A stretch of DNA of 46,894 nucleotides from Bacillota bacterium (lineage in GTDB: Bacteria; Bacillota; Clostridia; Lachnospirales; Anaerotignaceae). The DNA is taken from positions 1-46,894 of the forward strand of contig JAAVYN010000007.1 in the NCBI GenBank assembly GCA_022791155.1, read 5' to 3'. Shown one piece after another: positions 16,438 through 25,420 of this stretch. A program made the translations under genes and the position numbers. Every line of letters starts with the position of its first letter. Within the stretch, counting starts at the first letter, position 1. The notes under the pieces were generated by a model. It ran no database searches. It saw nothing but the letters and a program-made list of their open reading frames with translations, and was not told the origin of the DNA.

Positions 16438-18546
16438 ATGGGAAAAATACTTGTTGTTGCAGAAAAGCCGTCTGTGGGGCGTGACATATCAAGAGTTTTG
16501 AAAGCTGAAAAAAAGGAAAACGGCTACAACTATGGCGAGAAATATGTTGTCAGCTGGGCCATTGGTCATTTGATTGCTCTTTGTGATCCTGAGGATTATG
16601 ATCAGCGGCTGAAAAAGTGGCGCGCTGAAGATTTGCCCATAATTCCGCAAAAAATGAAGCTGAAAGCCATCAACGAAACAAAAGAACAGCTCAAAATTCT
16701 TAAAAGACTTATGAACAGCAGCCGCATTGACAGCATAATATGCGCCACTGACAGTGGGCGCGAGGGAGAACTTATATTTAGGTATATATATGAATATGTA
16801 AATTGCCACAAACCATTTGAAAGACTGTGGATTTCAAGCATGACAGACAAAGCCATCAAAAACGGTTTTGAAAATCTCAAACCCTCAAATGAATATGACA
16901 GGCTTTATAAGTGCGCAAAATGCCGAAGTGAAGCGGACTGGCTTGTTGGAATGAATGCGTCAAGGGCATACACACTCAAATATAACTCGCTTTTGTCGAT
17001 AGGGCGCGTTCAGTCGCCAACGCTGAACATAATTGTTGAAAGAAAAAAGGAAATTGAGGCTTTTGAATCGAAGGAATATTATGAAGTTGTGGCCGACTAT
17101 GAAAGCTTCAAAGGAACGTGGTTTTTGGAAAAATATTCTGAAACAAAAATATTTGACAAAGAAAAAGCGCTTGAAATTGCAAAGAAAGTTTCAAAAAAAA
17201 CTGGCGTTGTGGAAAAGATTGAAGATGAAGAAAACCGTGTGCCGCCGCCGCTTTTATATGACTTGACGGAATTGCAAAGAGACTGCAACAAAAAGTTTGG
17301 GTTTTCGGCAAAAAAGACACTTTCAATTGCCCAAAGCCTTTATGAAAAAAGAAAAATGATTACATATCCACGCACAGACAGCCGATATTTGAGTGATGAC
17401 ATGGCGCCAAAAGTTGGCATTGTTTTGAAAAAGCTTAACAACTTGGAGGATTATAAACATGTTTTGAAGCCGGTTTTGGAGATGAAAAAACTTCCTTTTT
17501 CAAAGCGAATTATAGACAATTCAAAAGTCACGGATCATCATGCGATAATTCCAGCTGAATGCAATTTCAATGTTCAAAAACTGACTTCTGATGAAAGAGA
17601 AGTTTTCAATGTTATAGCGCTTAGGTTCATTTCTGTTTTTTATGCACACCATGTTTTCAATGTCACAAGGGTTGTTGTGAACTGCATGAACGAGAGGTTT
17701 GTTTCGAAGGGAACAACAGTCATTTCGCCGGGATGGACTGCCATATATGGTGATTCTGAAAATGACAGCGAAACGCCTTTGCCTCATGTTGCGGAAGGGG
17801 AGAACATAGACATAGTTTTGGCAAAAGCTGTCAAAAAGAAAACATCACCGCCAAAGCCATACACTGAAGCGGGGCTTCTGTCAGCAATGGAAAATGCCGG
17901 AAGATTCATAGACGATGAAGAAATGAAAGAGATGCTCAAAGACGGGGGCATTGGCACCCCGGCCACAAGAGCGTCAATAATAGAAAGGCTCATTGAAGTT
18001 GGATATGTCACAAGAAAAGGAAAAACGCTTTTGCCAACTGAGAAAGGCGAAAAACTCATTGAAGTTTTGCCAAACGAGTTGAAAAGCCCGCTTACAACAG
18101 GGAAGTGGGAAAAGGGCTTGGCTTCAATTGAAAAGGGAAACATAAATGAAGAAAAATTTATGGAAAGCATATGCAGATTTGTGCATTTTTTGATTGAGGA
18201 CTCCGGCAAGGAAAGTGGAGTTGTTTTTGAAGAGGAAAACCGCTCAAGGAACAAAGGCGGCCTTGGCAAGTGCCCCAAATGCGGAAAAGGGAATGTGTTT
18301 GAAAACAGCAAAGCATTTTTTTGCGGAAACTGGAAAAATGGATGCAAATTTACAATTTGGAAAGATTCTTTGAAAATTTATGGATATAATATAGACAGCA
18401 AAACAATTAAAAAACTGCTTAAAAACAAAAAGGTTGAGGGGATTGAATGCACACTCCCTCAAACGGGTGAAAGGGGCAAGGCCGACATTGTTTATAATGA
18501 AAACACAAATGGAGGAATAGAGCTGATAAATTTGAAACGCATGTGA
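16438..18546 (+). CDS. topB: DNA topoisomerase III
   Basis: A 702-residue type IA topoisomerase that cuts one strand and passes another, resolving recombination and replication intermediates. The N-terminal TOPRIM domain has VAEKPSVGRDI and ATDSGREGELI; the active-site tyrosine is Tyr310 in ITYPRTDSRYL; GGIGTPATRASIIERL follows near 500. The C-terminus holds a zinc-ribbon-like domain, CPKCGKG...FFCGNWKNGCKF, and a short DNA-binding tail. The ATG has AAGG 9 bases upstream. With gyrase and the topoisomerase IV-like pair it makes five topoisomerase genes in 13 kb. Firmicutes often carry extra topB copies on mobile elements, but nothing mobile is visible here. Confidence 0.95.
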   Translation: MGKILVVAEKPSVGRDISRVLKAEKKENGYNYGEKYVVSWAIGHLIALCDPEDYDQRLKKWRAEDLPIIPQKMKLKAINETKEQLKILKRLMNSSRIDSIICATDSGREGELIFRYIYEYVNCHKPFERLWISSMTDKAIKNGFENLKPSNEYDRLYKCAKCRSEADWLVGMNASRAYTLKYNSLLSIGRVQSPTLNIIVERKKEIEAFESKEYYEVVADYESFKGTWFLEKYSETKIFDKEKALEIAKKVSKKTGVVEKIEDEENRVPPPLLYDLTELQRDCNKKFGFSAKKTLSIAQSLYEKRKMITYPRTDSRYLSDDMAPKVGIVLKKLNNLEDYKHVLKPVLEMKKLPFSKRIIDNSKVTDHHAIIPAECNFNVQKLTSDEREVFNVIALRFISVFYAHHVFNVTRVVVNCMNERFVSKGTTVISPGWTAIYGDSENDSETPLPHVAEGENIDIVLAKAVKKKTSPPKPYTEAGLLSAMENAGRFIDDEEMKEMLKDGGIGTPATRASIIERLIEVGYVTRKGKTLLPTEKGEKLIEVLPNELKSPLTTGKWEKGLASIEKGNINEEKFMESICRFVHFLIEDSGKESGVVFEEENRSRNKGGLGKCPKCGKGNVFENSKAFFCGNWKNGCKFTIWKDSLKIYGYNIDSKTIKKLLKNKKVEGIECTLPQTGERGKADIVYNENTNGGIELINLKRM

Positions 18547-18968
18547 GACAAAACGCACTTTTTGAGAGGCAAATGAAAAAGGGGCGATGCAAAAGCATTG
18601 CTGTGTTTGGCGGAACTTTGTGAAAAAATTTGGCATTCGGGCACAAGACAGGGAAAATGATAAATTAATAAAATTTTAATAGTTTTTTTATAAATATTTT
18701 GTTATAATACATGAATTGGTGCGGCTTTAAGAGGGCAGTGTTTTCAGCGTCATTAAAACATAAGTTGTGCTTGCTGGGCCGTTATTTCATGAAAAGAGTT
18801 TGGAAATTTATTTTTTTGTCGATTTGCGAAGAGTGTTTTGGCTTAGAACATGAAACTGATATTGCTTGTGTTCCGTTGTCAAATTAAAGCAAAAATGGGA
18901 AATATATTTTTGAGATATAAAAATGAGGCAGAATTGACAGCATAGACATTGAAAGGCAGAATTGATTT
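18547..18968 (+). other. Long intergenic region with a promoter; possible structured leader
   Basis: An extended -10 promoter, TG-T-TATAAT, lies at 18700-18708 after an AT-rich stretch. A transcript from about 18715 would run some 250 bases before the reductase gene at 18969. The part 18719-18790 is less AT-rich than its surroundings (GGTGCGGC ... GGGCCG) and could fold, but I cannot match it to a known riboswitch. The 90 bases after topB contain no clear terminator. No gene is visible. Confidence 0.4.
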
Positions 18969-19499
18969 ATGAGGAAAGTTGTTTTGTTCATTGCCATGAG
19001 CCTTGATGGCTATATAGCAGACAGTGATGGCGGCGTGGACTGGCTGAATGGGCATGATGAATGTGCAGATGACTCAGGGACATATCAGGAGTTTATAAAA
19101 AATGTGGACACAGTGGTCATGGGCTGGAACACATATCGTCAGGTGGCTGAAGAACTTTCGCCCCAAAAGTGGATATATTCAGATTTGACAAGCTATGTGT
19201 TCACCCACAAAAATGTTTTGTCGGAAGAAAAAATCATTTTCACAAATGAAAATCCGTGCCATGTGGTGAAACGTTTGATGAACAAAAATGGAAAGAACAT
19301 ATGGATTTGTGGAGGGGCAAATGTTGTTCATCAGCTTATGTTGGAAAACTTGATTGATGTTTACCATATTTCAATTATACCAACGGTTTTGGGAAGCGGC
19401 ATACGCCTTTTTGGTAATTTTGAAAATGAACTTAAACTGCGGTTGATCAAAACTGAAAGTTATGACGGCATAACTGATTTGGTTTATGAAAAGACATGA
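18969..19499 (+). CDS. Dihydrofolate reductase/RibD-fold reductase
   Basis: A 176-residue protein of the RibD C-terminal/DHFR-like family, recognisable from MRKVVLFIAMSLDGYIADSD at the N-terminus, VVMGWNTYRQ near 50-59, the nucleotide-binding IWICGGANVVHQLM near 116-129 and VLGSGIRLFG near 140-149. The family uses NAD(P)H to reduce pteridine-like or other small substrates; most stand-alone members such as YyaP/YwjB have no proven substrate, and none is suggested by the neighbours. The ribosome site is AAAGG at a rather long 12-base spacing. It appears to be a single-gene unit closed by a weak terminator. Confidence 0.85.
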   Translation: MRKVVLFIAMSLDGYIADSDGGVDWLNGHDECADDSGTYQEFIKNVDTVVMGWNTYRQVAEELSPQKWIYSDLTSYVFTHKNVLSEEKIIFTNENPCHVVKRLMNKNGKNIWICGGANVVHQLMLENLIDVYHISIIPTVLGSGIRLFGNFENELKLRLIKTESYDGITDLVYEKT

Positions 19500-19531
19500 A
19501 TTTCGGTTTGAAAATTTGGATATATTCATTT

Positions 19532-19556
19532 GGCTTTCAAACTGAAAGGCCGTTTT
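19532..19556 (+). terminator. Weak terminator after the reductase gene
   Basis: GGCTTTC and GAAAGGCC form a stem with one bulge around a 5-base loop, followed by GTTTTATG. It lies 32 bases past the stop codon. The short T run makes efficiency uncertain. Confidence 0.45.
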
Positions 19557-19599
19557 ATGAACATAAATTTTAATGAAATTTCAGAAGGAGGAAATTTTG

Positions 19600-20697
19600 A
19601 TGAAAAAAATAATGTGCATTTTTCTCTCTTTGGCCATTATGGCATTTGCTTTTTCAGGATGCAGCAAAACAAATGACCCGGGAAGCAGTGGAAACGAACA
19701 GGTTCAACAGCCGCCAGAACAAAATGACGACAAGCAGGCCGAGGAAGACGACAACGTTGATCCAGGAGAAACGCCAGAGGACAGACGCGCCAACAAAACC
19801 CTCATGAAAATTGCGCTTTTGAAAGGCCCAACAGCCATGGGCGCGGCAATGCTTATGAATGAAAATGAAAATGGTTTTGTGTTTGGCAACTATTCGTTTG
19901 AGGTTTTGAACACTCCAAGTGAGGTCACTGCCAAAATATTAAACGGTGATGCAGATGTTGCGGCTGTTCCTGTGAACATGGCAGCATCATTGTACAACAA
20001 AACAAATGGCGATGTTTTGATTGCCGCAATAAACACGCTTGGGAACTTATATATAGTCGAAAATGGCCAAAGCATTTCAAGCGCTGCTGATCTGAGTGGA
20101 AAAACGATTGTTTCCGCTGGTCAAGGGGCTGTGCCTGAATATGTGCTTAACTTGATTTTGTCAAAATCGGGTGTCACAGACGCAACTGTTGAGTTTGTTG
20201 CAAGCCATTCAGACGCCGTGGCGGCCATTGCAGCCGGCGAGGCCGATGTTGCCATGCTTCCAGAGCCGTTTGCAACCATGGCAGAAAAGAAAGTTGAAGG
20301 GCTCAACAGAGCTGTGGATTTGTCGGAAGTGTGGGATGAGTATTCATATGAGGAAGAAAATGTGGCAAACACGCTTCCAATGGGATGCATTGTTGTGAGA
20401 CGCAGTTTTTTGGAAGAAAATGAAAAGGACTTCAGAAAGTTTATGGACGAGTATGATTATTTCATGGATGAAACAATTGATGATCCAGAAAAAGCGGCGG
20501 AATATATTGTTGGTTATGGAATTCTTGATGACAAAGAACTGGCTCAGGCGGCAATACCCTCAAGCAATTTGAAATATATTGAAGGCACAAAAATGCTTCG
20601 CCTTGTTGACAACTTCCTTGCAATCATCCACGAGCTCAATCCGGAATCTGTTGGAGGGACTGTTCCTGACGAAAATTTCTATTATATACGCAACTGA
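19600..20697 (+). CDS. ABC transporter substrate-binding lipoprotein (SsuA/ThiY/NMT1 type)
   Basis: A 365-residue lipoprotein. The signal peptide MKKIMCIFLSLAIMAFAFSGC ends in a lipobox with Cys21 as the lipidated residue, followed by an acidic, Gln/Asp/Glu-rich linker (about 25-55) that tethers it to the membrane. The mature part has the COG0715 pattern: KIALLKGPTAMG, GDADVAAVPVN, DLSGKTIVSAGQG and AAGEADVAMLPEP. Relatives bind taurine, sulfonates, nitrate or thiamine precursors; the ligand is not evident here. AAGGAGG lies 8 bases before the ATG at 19600. It is followed by a permease and an ATPase, making a complete importer; a hairpin at its 3' end may raise its level relative to them. Confidence 0.9.
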   Translation: MKKIMCIFLSLAIMAFAFSGCSKTNDPGSSGNEQVQQPPEQNDDKQAEEDDNVDPGETPEDRRANKTLMKIALLKGPTAMGAAMLMNENENGFVFGNYSFEVLNTPSEVTAKILNGDADVAAVPVNMAASLYNKTNGDVLIAAINTLGNLYIVENGQSISSAADLSGKTIVSAGQGAVPEYVLNLILSKSGVTDATVEFVASHSDAVAAIAAGEADVAMLPEPFATMAEKKVEGLNRAVDLSEVWDEYSYEEENVANTLPMGCIVVRRSFLEENEKDFRKFMDEYDYFMDETIDDPEKAAEYIVGYGILDDKELAQAAIPSSNLKYIEGTKMLRLVDNFLAIIHELNPESVGGTVPDENFYYIRN

Positions 20698-20712
20698 AAA
20701 AACAATGCTCAG

Positions 20713-20736
20713 AAGGCTCACACACAAGTGAGTCTT
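20713..20736 (+). terminator. Intercistronic hairpin between binding protein and permease
   Basis: AAGGCTCAC (20713-20721) pairs with GTGAGTCTT (20728-20736), nine pairs including one G-U, around a 6-base loop. TTGGTGCG follows, so there is no strong T run. Hairpins here commonly stabilise the binding-protein message or partly terminate. Confidence 0.5.
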
Positions 20737-20759
20737 TTGGTGCGTAAAGGAGAAGGGAA

Positions 20760-21515
20760 TTGAAAAGTGAAAAAGAACGTGTTATAAAATTTTGCTGCTT
20801 GATTTTTTGGCTTGCTGTTTGGGAGACTGTCTCTGTTTTGATTGGCAATGAATTGATTTTCCCTTCGCCAATGTCGGTTTTGAGTGTTTTGGGCAAAAAG
20901 GTTTTTGACAGTGTTTTTTGGCTAAGCATTTTTTGCTCGCTTGGAAGAATGGCGGCAGGGTTCACATTGGCTGTTGCCGCCGGAGTTGTGCTGGCCGTGG
21001 CCGAAAGCGTGTTTAAGCCGCTTGAATATCTGCTTCACCCTTTGATGACAGTTATAAAATCGGTTCCTGTGGCATCGTTCATAATTTTGGTGCTTCTTTG
21101 GGTTAAAAGCAGTTATGTTCCGGTTTTAATATCTTTTCTTATGGTTTTGCCAATTGTGACATCAAACATTTCACAAGCCATAAAAGAAACTGATCAAAAG
21201 CTTTTGGAATTGGCAAAAGTTTATAAATTTGGCTGTCTCAAAACTGCAAAGTTCATTTATGTGCCTCAGTGTCTTCCGGCGTTCAACACATCATGCGTGC
21301 TTGGCATTGGCTTTGGCTGGAAAGCGGCAGTGGCGGCAGAAGTTATAGCCAATCCAAAACTTTCGATAGGCCGCGGATTATATAATGGAAGGCTATATCT
21401 TGAAACGGCAGAGCTTTTTGCATGGACAGTTGTGCTTGTGGAGCTGAGCTTGATTTTGGAAAAACTTTTTAAAAAACTTATACACAATATGTTTAGGACA
21501 GGTGAAAAAGTGTGA
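20760..21515 (+). CDS. ABC transporter permease (SsuC/ThiX type)
   Basis: A 251-residue inner-membrane protein with about six hydrophobic helices. The EAA-like coupling loop that contacts the ATPase is in ELAKVYKFGCLKTAKFIYVP near 159-178, followed by the typical AWKAAVAAEV-like stretch (here GWKAAVAAEVIA). The start is TTG at 20760 with AAAGGAG upstream; no in-frame ATG is well placed. Its stop codon overlaps the GTG start of the ATPase gene (GTGTGA), so the two are translationally coupled. Confidence 0.9.
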   Translation: MKSEKERVIKFCCLIFWLAVWETVSVLIGNELIFPSPMSVLSVLGKKVFDSVFWLSIFCSLGRMAAGFTLAVAAGVVLAVAESVFKPLEYLLHPLMTVIKSVPVASFIILVLLWVKSSYVPVLISFLMVLPIVTSNISQAIKETDQKLLELAKVYKFGCLKTAKFIYVPQCLPAFNTSCVLGIGFGWKAAVAAEVIANPKLSIGRGLYNGRLYLETAELFAWTVVLVELSLILEKLFKKLIHNMFRTGEKV

Positions 21516-22174
21516 TTTCACTGAAAAACATCACAAAAAGATTTGATGACATATTGCTTGAGAACTTCAGCATTGATTTTGAGGAGGGAAAAACAACTGT
21601 AATTTTGGGGAAGTCGGGCTGTGGAAAAACAACTGTGACAAATATATTGCTGAAGCTTGTTGAACCGGATTTTGGCTGTGTTATGTTTGACGCTGAAAAA
21701 AAGACATCTGTTGTTTTTCAGGAAGACAGACTTTTGGAGAGCCTGACAGTTTTTGAAAATTTGGCCATTGTTTGCAACAACAGTGATTTGTGCCATGATA
21801 TTTTGGAAGAACTGCATTTGAGCGATTGTTCAAAAAAATATCCCAAAGAACTTAGCGGTGGAATGAAAAGGCGCGTTGCACTGGGAAGGGCGCTTGCATA
21901 TGATGGCGACGTTTTTGTGATGGATGAGCCTTTTAAGGGAATTGATGTTATTTTGAAAGAAATTGTCATGTTGAAAGTTGAAAAGGCTGTTTCAAAAAAA
22001 ACGGCTGTCATTGTCACCCATGAAATTGATGAGGCTGTCAAGCTGGGGGACAGAATTGTTGTTTTGGGAGGACATCCGGTCAAAACAGTTTGTTCCTTTG
22101 AAAACACAAAAACGTTGGAAGATGTTGGATATATTAAAAATTTTATAATGAAAAATATGGAGAGTGATTTTTAA
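21512..22174 (+). CDS. ABC transporter ATP-binding protein (SsuB/TauB/ThiZ type)
   Basis: A 220-residue ATPase energising the preceding permease. Walker A is GKSGCGKTT near 34-42, the Q-loop VFQEDRL near 69-75, the signature reads LSGGMKRRVALGRAL (LSGGM in place of LSGGQ), Walker B is VFVMDEP, and the H-loop histidine is in VTHEIDEA. VFQEDRLL and MDEPFKGID are typical of the taurine/nitrate/thiamine-precursor group. The GTG start overlaps the permease stop. No sulfonate, nitrate or thiamine enzyme gene is nearby to suggest the substrate. Confidence 0.92.
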   Translation: MISLKNITKRFDDILLENFSIDFEEGKTTVILGKSGCGKTTVTNILLKLVEPDFGCVMFDAEKKTSVVFQEDRLLESLTVFENLAIVCNNSDLCHDILEELHLSDCSKKYPKELSGGMKRRVALGRALAYDGDVFVMDEPFKGIDVILKEIVMLKVEKAVSKKTAVIVTHEIDEAVKLGDRIVVLGGHPVKTVCSFENTKTLEDVGYIKNFIMKNMESDF

Positions 22175-23446
22175 GTGGAACCTGGCAGTTGGTATCTGTT
22201 TGTTATTCTTGTTGTTTTAATTTCGTTGTCGGCATTCTTTTCTTCTTCAGAGACAGCGCTTTCGTCAATCAGCCGCATAAAGCTTTTGAACATGGTTGAG
22301 GAAAATGTCAAAAACGCTGGAACTGTCCAGAAATTGCTGGAAAGTCCGCAAAAGCTTTTGAGCGCTATATTGGTTGGCAACAACATTGTTAACATTGGCG
22401 CTTCTTCACTGGCAACAGCAATTGCCATTGAGGTGAGCCCCAAAAATGGTGTTGGAATAGCCACGGTTTTCATGACAATCATTTTGCTTGTTTTTGGCGA
22501 AATTACGCCAAAAACAATGGCGGCCGAAAACTCTGAAAAAACAGCGCTTTTGGTTGCAAAACCTGTCAGCTTGATTGTCAAAGCGCTGACGCCTGTTGTC
22601 AAAATATTTGACGTTGTGACTTGCGGAATCATAAAACTTATGGGCGGAAGGAATGATGACAAAACACCAACAATCACTGAAGCCGAGCTCAAAACAATGG
22701 TCAATGTCAGCCATGAGGAAGGTGTTTTGGAAATTGATGAAAGAGAAATGATAAACAATGTTTTTGACTTTGGCGATTATAGGGCAAAAGACGTCATGAC
22801 GCCAAGAACAGAAATGGTGACTGTTTCCAAAGATGCCACATATGACGAAGTTATGAAAATATTCAGAGACGAACGCTTTTCCAGAATCCCTGTATATGAT
22901 GAAGACATAGATGACATATCAGGAATACTTTATTTGAAAGATGTTTTTTTTACTGACGACACAGAAAATTTCTCTCCTGAAAAATATATGAGAGAGGCGC
23001 TTTTCACTTATGAATCGAAAGAAGTGAGAAAGCTGCTTAAAGAAATGCGCACAAACAGAATTGCCATGGCCATTGTTCTTGATGAATATGGCGGAACCTC
23101 GGGGCTTGTCACTGTTGAGGACATGGTTGAGGAAATTGTGGGCGAAATTGCAGACGAGTTTGACGATGACGAGGACGATGACATAGAGCTGGTGAAAGAA
23201 AATGAATATCTTGTTGACGGCACAACCCGGATTGATGACATAAATGAGATGCTTGGAACTCAACTCAAAAGCGATGATGTTGAGACGATAGGCGGTTATG
23301 TCATAGGGATTTTGGGAAGGTTTGCCCTTGCGGGAGAAACCGTTGACACAGACGGGCTTGAGATAAAGGTTGAGGAGATTGAAAAAAACCGCATCACAAA
23401 ACTGAGGATAAAACTTTTGTGCTTTGATGAAAATGAAACTCGGTGA
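22175..23446 (+). CDS. CorC/HlyC-family membrane protein with CBS domains
   Basis: A 423-residue CNNM-type protein. The DUF21 membrane domain (about 1-140) begins SWYLFVILVVLISLSAFFSSSETALSS in separate stretches and has three to four helices; a CBS pair follows at about 205-330 (KDVMTPRTEMV, then RFSRIPVYDED and VLDEYGGTSGLVTVEDM), then an acidic strand and the C-terminal transporter-associated domain (VDGTTRIDDINEML). Members such as YhdP/MpfA and CorC act in magnesium export or homeostasis. The older name haemolysin is misleading. The GTG start abuts the ATPase stop (TAAGTG), so it is likely coupled to the ABC operon, though no functional link is known. Confidence 0.9.
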   Translation: MEPGSWYLFVILVVLISLSAFFSSSETALSSISRIKLLNMVEENVKNAGTVQKLLESPQKLLSAILVGNNIVNIGASSLATAIAIEVSPKNGVGIATVFMTIILLVFGEITPKTMAAENSEKTALLVAKPVSLIVKALTPVVKIFDVVTCGIIKLMGGRNDDKTPTITEAELKTMVNVSHEEGVLEIDEREMINNVFDFGDYRAKDVMTPRTEMVTVSKDATYDEVMKIFRDERFSRIPVYDEDIDDISGILYLKDVFFTDDTENFSPEKYMREALFTYESKEVRKLLKEMRTNRIAMAIVLDEYGGTSGLVTVEDMVEEIVGEIADEFDDDEDDDIELVKENEYLVDGTTRIDDINEMLGTQLKSDDVETIGGYVIGILGRFALAGETVDTDGLEIKVEEIEKNRITKLRIKLLCFDENETR

Positions 23447-23539
23447 GAACAAACGGTTTTTGTGAATGCGTTTTTGGTTAAACTGCATTTAACATTGTGA
23501 ACAATTGATTTTTGATTATTTTTGTTTAGGAGAAACGGT

Positions 23540-25315
23540 ATGCTGCTGTCGGTTGAGAATGTGAGCAAAAACTATGGAATGAAAGAACTTTTGAAACATG
23601 TTTCGCTGCATGTAAACGAGGGAGAAAAAATTGGGATTATAGGGGTTAATGGAACGGGAAAAAGCACGCTTCTCCGCATTTTGGCCAATGAAGAAGAACC
23701 TGACAGCGGAAGCACGTGGTTCGCACCAAACATAAAAATTGGATATTTGAGGCAAAACCCTGCTATGAATGACAGCCTTTCAATGCTTGAGCAAGTTGTT
23801 GAGAGCGCTTCGGCCAAAGACAGCGAGATTGATGTTTATGAAGCCAAAGCCATGCTATCAAAGCTTGGATTTGAGGATTTTGACAAAAAAATTGGCGTTC
23901 TTTCAGGCGGTCAAAAAAAGAGGGTTGCTTTGGCGTCAACACTTGTCAAAAAAAATGATGTTCTCATACTTGATGAGCCAACGAACCATTTGGACAGCTA
24001 TATGGCCGAATGGCTTGAAAATTATCTCAAAAAATGCAAATTGGGGGTTATAATGATAACCCATGACAGATATTTTCTTGAAAGAGTTGTGAACCGCATT
24101 GTGGAACTGGACAAAGGAAAGCTCTATGGCTATGAGGCGAACTATTCAAAATATTTGGAGCTCAAAGCTCAAAGGGAAGAAATGACTTTGGCCAGTGAAA
24201 GAAAAAGACAGGCCATATTGAAAAAGGAATATGCATGGATAATGCGCGGCGCAAGGGCGCGAAGCACAAAGGCAAAAGGAAGAATAGAAAGATATGAACA
24301 GCTTAAAGCCGAGGCTTCGCCTGAAACCGATGGGAAAGTGCAAATGTCGTCAGTTTCAAGCCGCTTGGGGCGCAAAACAATTGAGCTTGAAAATGTTTCT
24401 AAAAGTTTTTCTGGAAAAACTGTTATAAAAAACTTTACATATACTGTTTTGAAAGATGACAGAATTGGCATTGTGGGCCGCAACGGCGCCGGAAAAACAA
24501 CACTGCTCAATTTGATGAGCGGAGCTTTGAAGGCTGACACTGGAGAAGTTCAGAAAGGCGAAACTGTCAAGATTGGATACTTTTCACAAGAAAACCAAAA
24601 ACTTGATGAAACAGTTAAGGTTATAGACTTTATAAAGGACATTAACAACTCGATAAAAACTGATGATGGCATTGTCACAGCAAGCCAGATGCTTGAAAGG
24701 TTTTTGTTCTATCCAGATTTGCAGCACAGCCTCATTGGGAATCTCAGCGGCGGTGAAAAAAGAAGGCTTTATCTTTTGAGCATACTTATGGAAGCGCCAA
24801 ACATACTTCTTCTTGACGAGCCCACAAACGATATTGATGTTGAAACGCTTTCTATATTGGAGGATTATTTGGAAATGTTTAATGGAGCGGTTGTTGCCGT
24901 TTCCCATGACAGATATTTTCTTGACAAAATTGCCAATTTTATATTTGAGATTGGCCCTCAGGGAGAGGTTGTAAGATATATAGGAAATTTCAGTGATTAT
25001 GAAGCAAGCAAAACAAAAGAGGAAATGCCTGAAAAAGTGGTGATTAAAAATGAAAAGCAACAGCGGCCAAGGCAGAGAAAGCTCAAGTTCACGTTTGGCG
25101 AGCAAAGAGAGTATGAAACTATAAATGACGACATGAAAAAAATTGAAGAAAAAATAAAAAAATGTTCTGACGAAATGGAAAAATATGTCAGCGACTATAC
25201 AAAACTGAATGATCTTTCCAAAGAGAAAGAGGAGCTTGAATTGCTTTTGAATGAAAAAATGGAACGCTGGATATATTTGGAGGAACTGGCCGACAAAATA
25301 GCCAATCAGGAATGA
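23540..25315 (+). CDS. uup: ABC-F ATPase, Uup-like
   Basis: A 591-residue soluble protein with two ABC cassettes in one chain and no membrane helices. Cassette 1: Walker A GVNGTGKS (35-42), signature LSGGQKKR, Walker B VLILDEPTNHLD. Cassette 2: GRNGAGKTT, LSGGEKRR, ILLLDEPTNDID. Between them is the charged linker that reaches into the ribosome in ABC-F factors. The C-terminal arm (about 515-591), FTFGEQREYETI followed by a Lys/Glu-rich coiled coil, and the TNDID motif place it with Uup, which acts on stalled ribosomes or branched DNA. Resistance-type ABC-F proteins usually lack this arm. ATG at 23540 has AGGAG 8 bases upstream. Confidence 0.88.
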   Translation: MLLSVENVSKNYGMKELLKHVSLHVNEGEKIGIIGVNGTGKSTLLRILANEEEPDSGSTWFAPNIKIGYLRQNPAMNDSLSMLEQVVESASAKDSEIDVYEAKAMLSKLGFEDFDKKIGVLSGGQKKRVALASTLVKKNDVLILDEPTNHLDSYMAEWLENYLKKCKLGVIMITHDRYFLERVVNRIVELDKGKLYGYEANYSKYLELKAQREEMTLASERKRQAILKKEYAWIMRGARARSTKAKGRIERYEQLKAEASPETDGKVQMSSVSSRLGRKTIELENVSKSFSGKTVIKNFTYTVLKDDRIGIVGRNGAGKTTLLNLMSGALKADTGEVQKGETVKIGYFSQENQKLDETVKVIDFIKDINNSIKTDDGIVTASQMLERFLFYPDLQHSLIGNLSGGEKRRLYLLSILMEAPNILLLDEPTNDIDVETLSILEDYLEMFNGAVVAVSHDRYFLDKIANFIFEIGPQGEVVRYIGNFSDYEASKTKEEMPEKVVIKNEKQQRPRQRKLKFTFGEQREYETINDDMKKIEEKIKKCSDEMEKYVSDYTKLNDLSKEKEELELLLNEKMERWIYLEELADKIANQE

Positions 25316-25316
25316 C

Positions 25317-25376
25317 AAAACAGCGCCAAAGCCCAAAGAAATTGAAATTTTTGGCTTTTGGCGCTGTTTTTTGCAA
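25317..25376. terminator. Bidirectional terminator between uup and xerD
   Basis: AAAACAGCGCCAAAGCC (25317-25333) pairs with GGCTTTTGGCGCTGTTTT (25353-25370) with a single bulge, followed by TT. The minus strand also has T residues beyond the stem, so it can serve the convergent uup and xerD transcripts. Confidence 0.85.
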
Positions 25377-25420
25377 AAATTTTGAAAACAAAATGCCAAA
25401 CATGTTTTTGTGTAAAAAAA

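Noticed and set aside
23540-25315. Antibiotic-resistance ABC-F protein
   Set aside because: The TNDID motif and the C-terminal coiled-coil arm fit the housekeeping Uup group rather than Vga/Lsa/OptrA-type resistance proteins.
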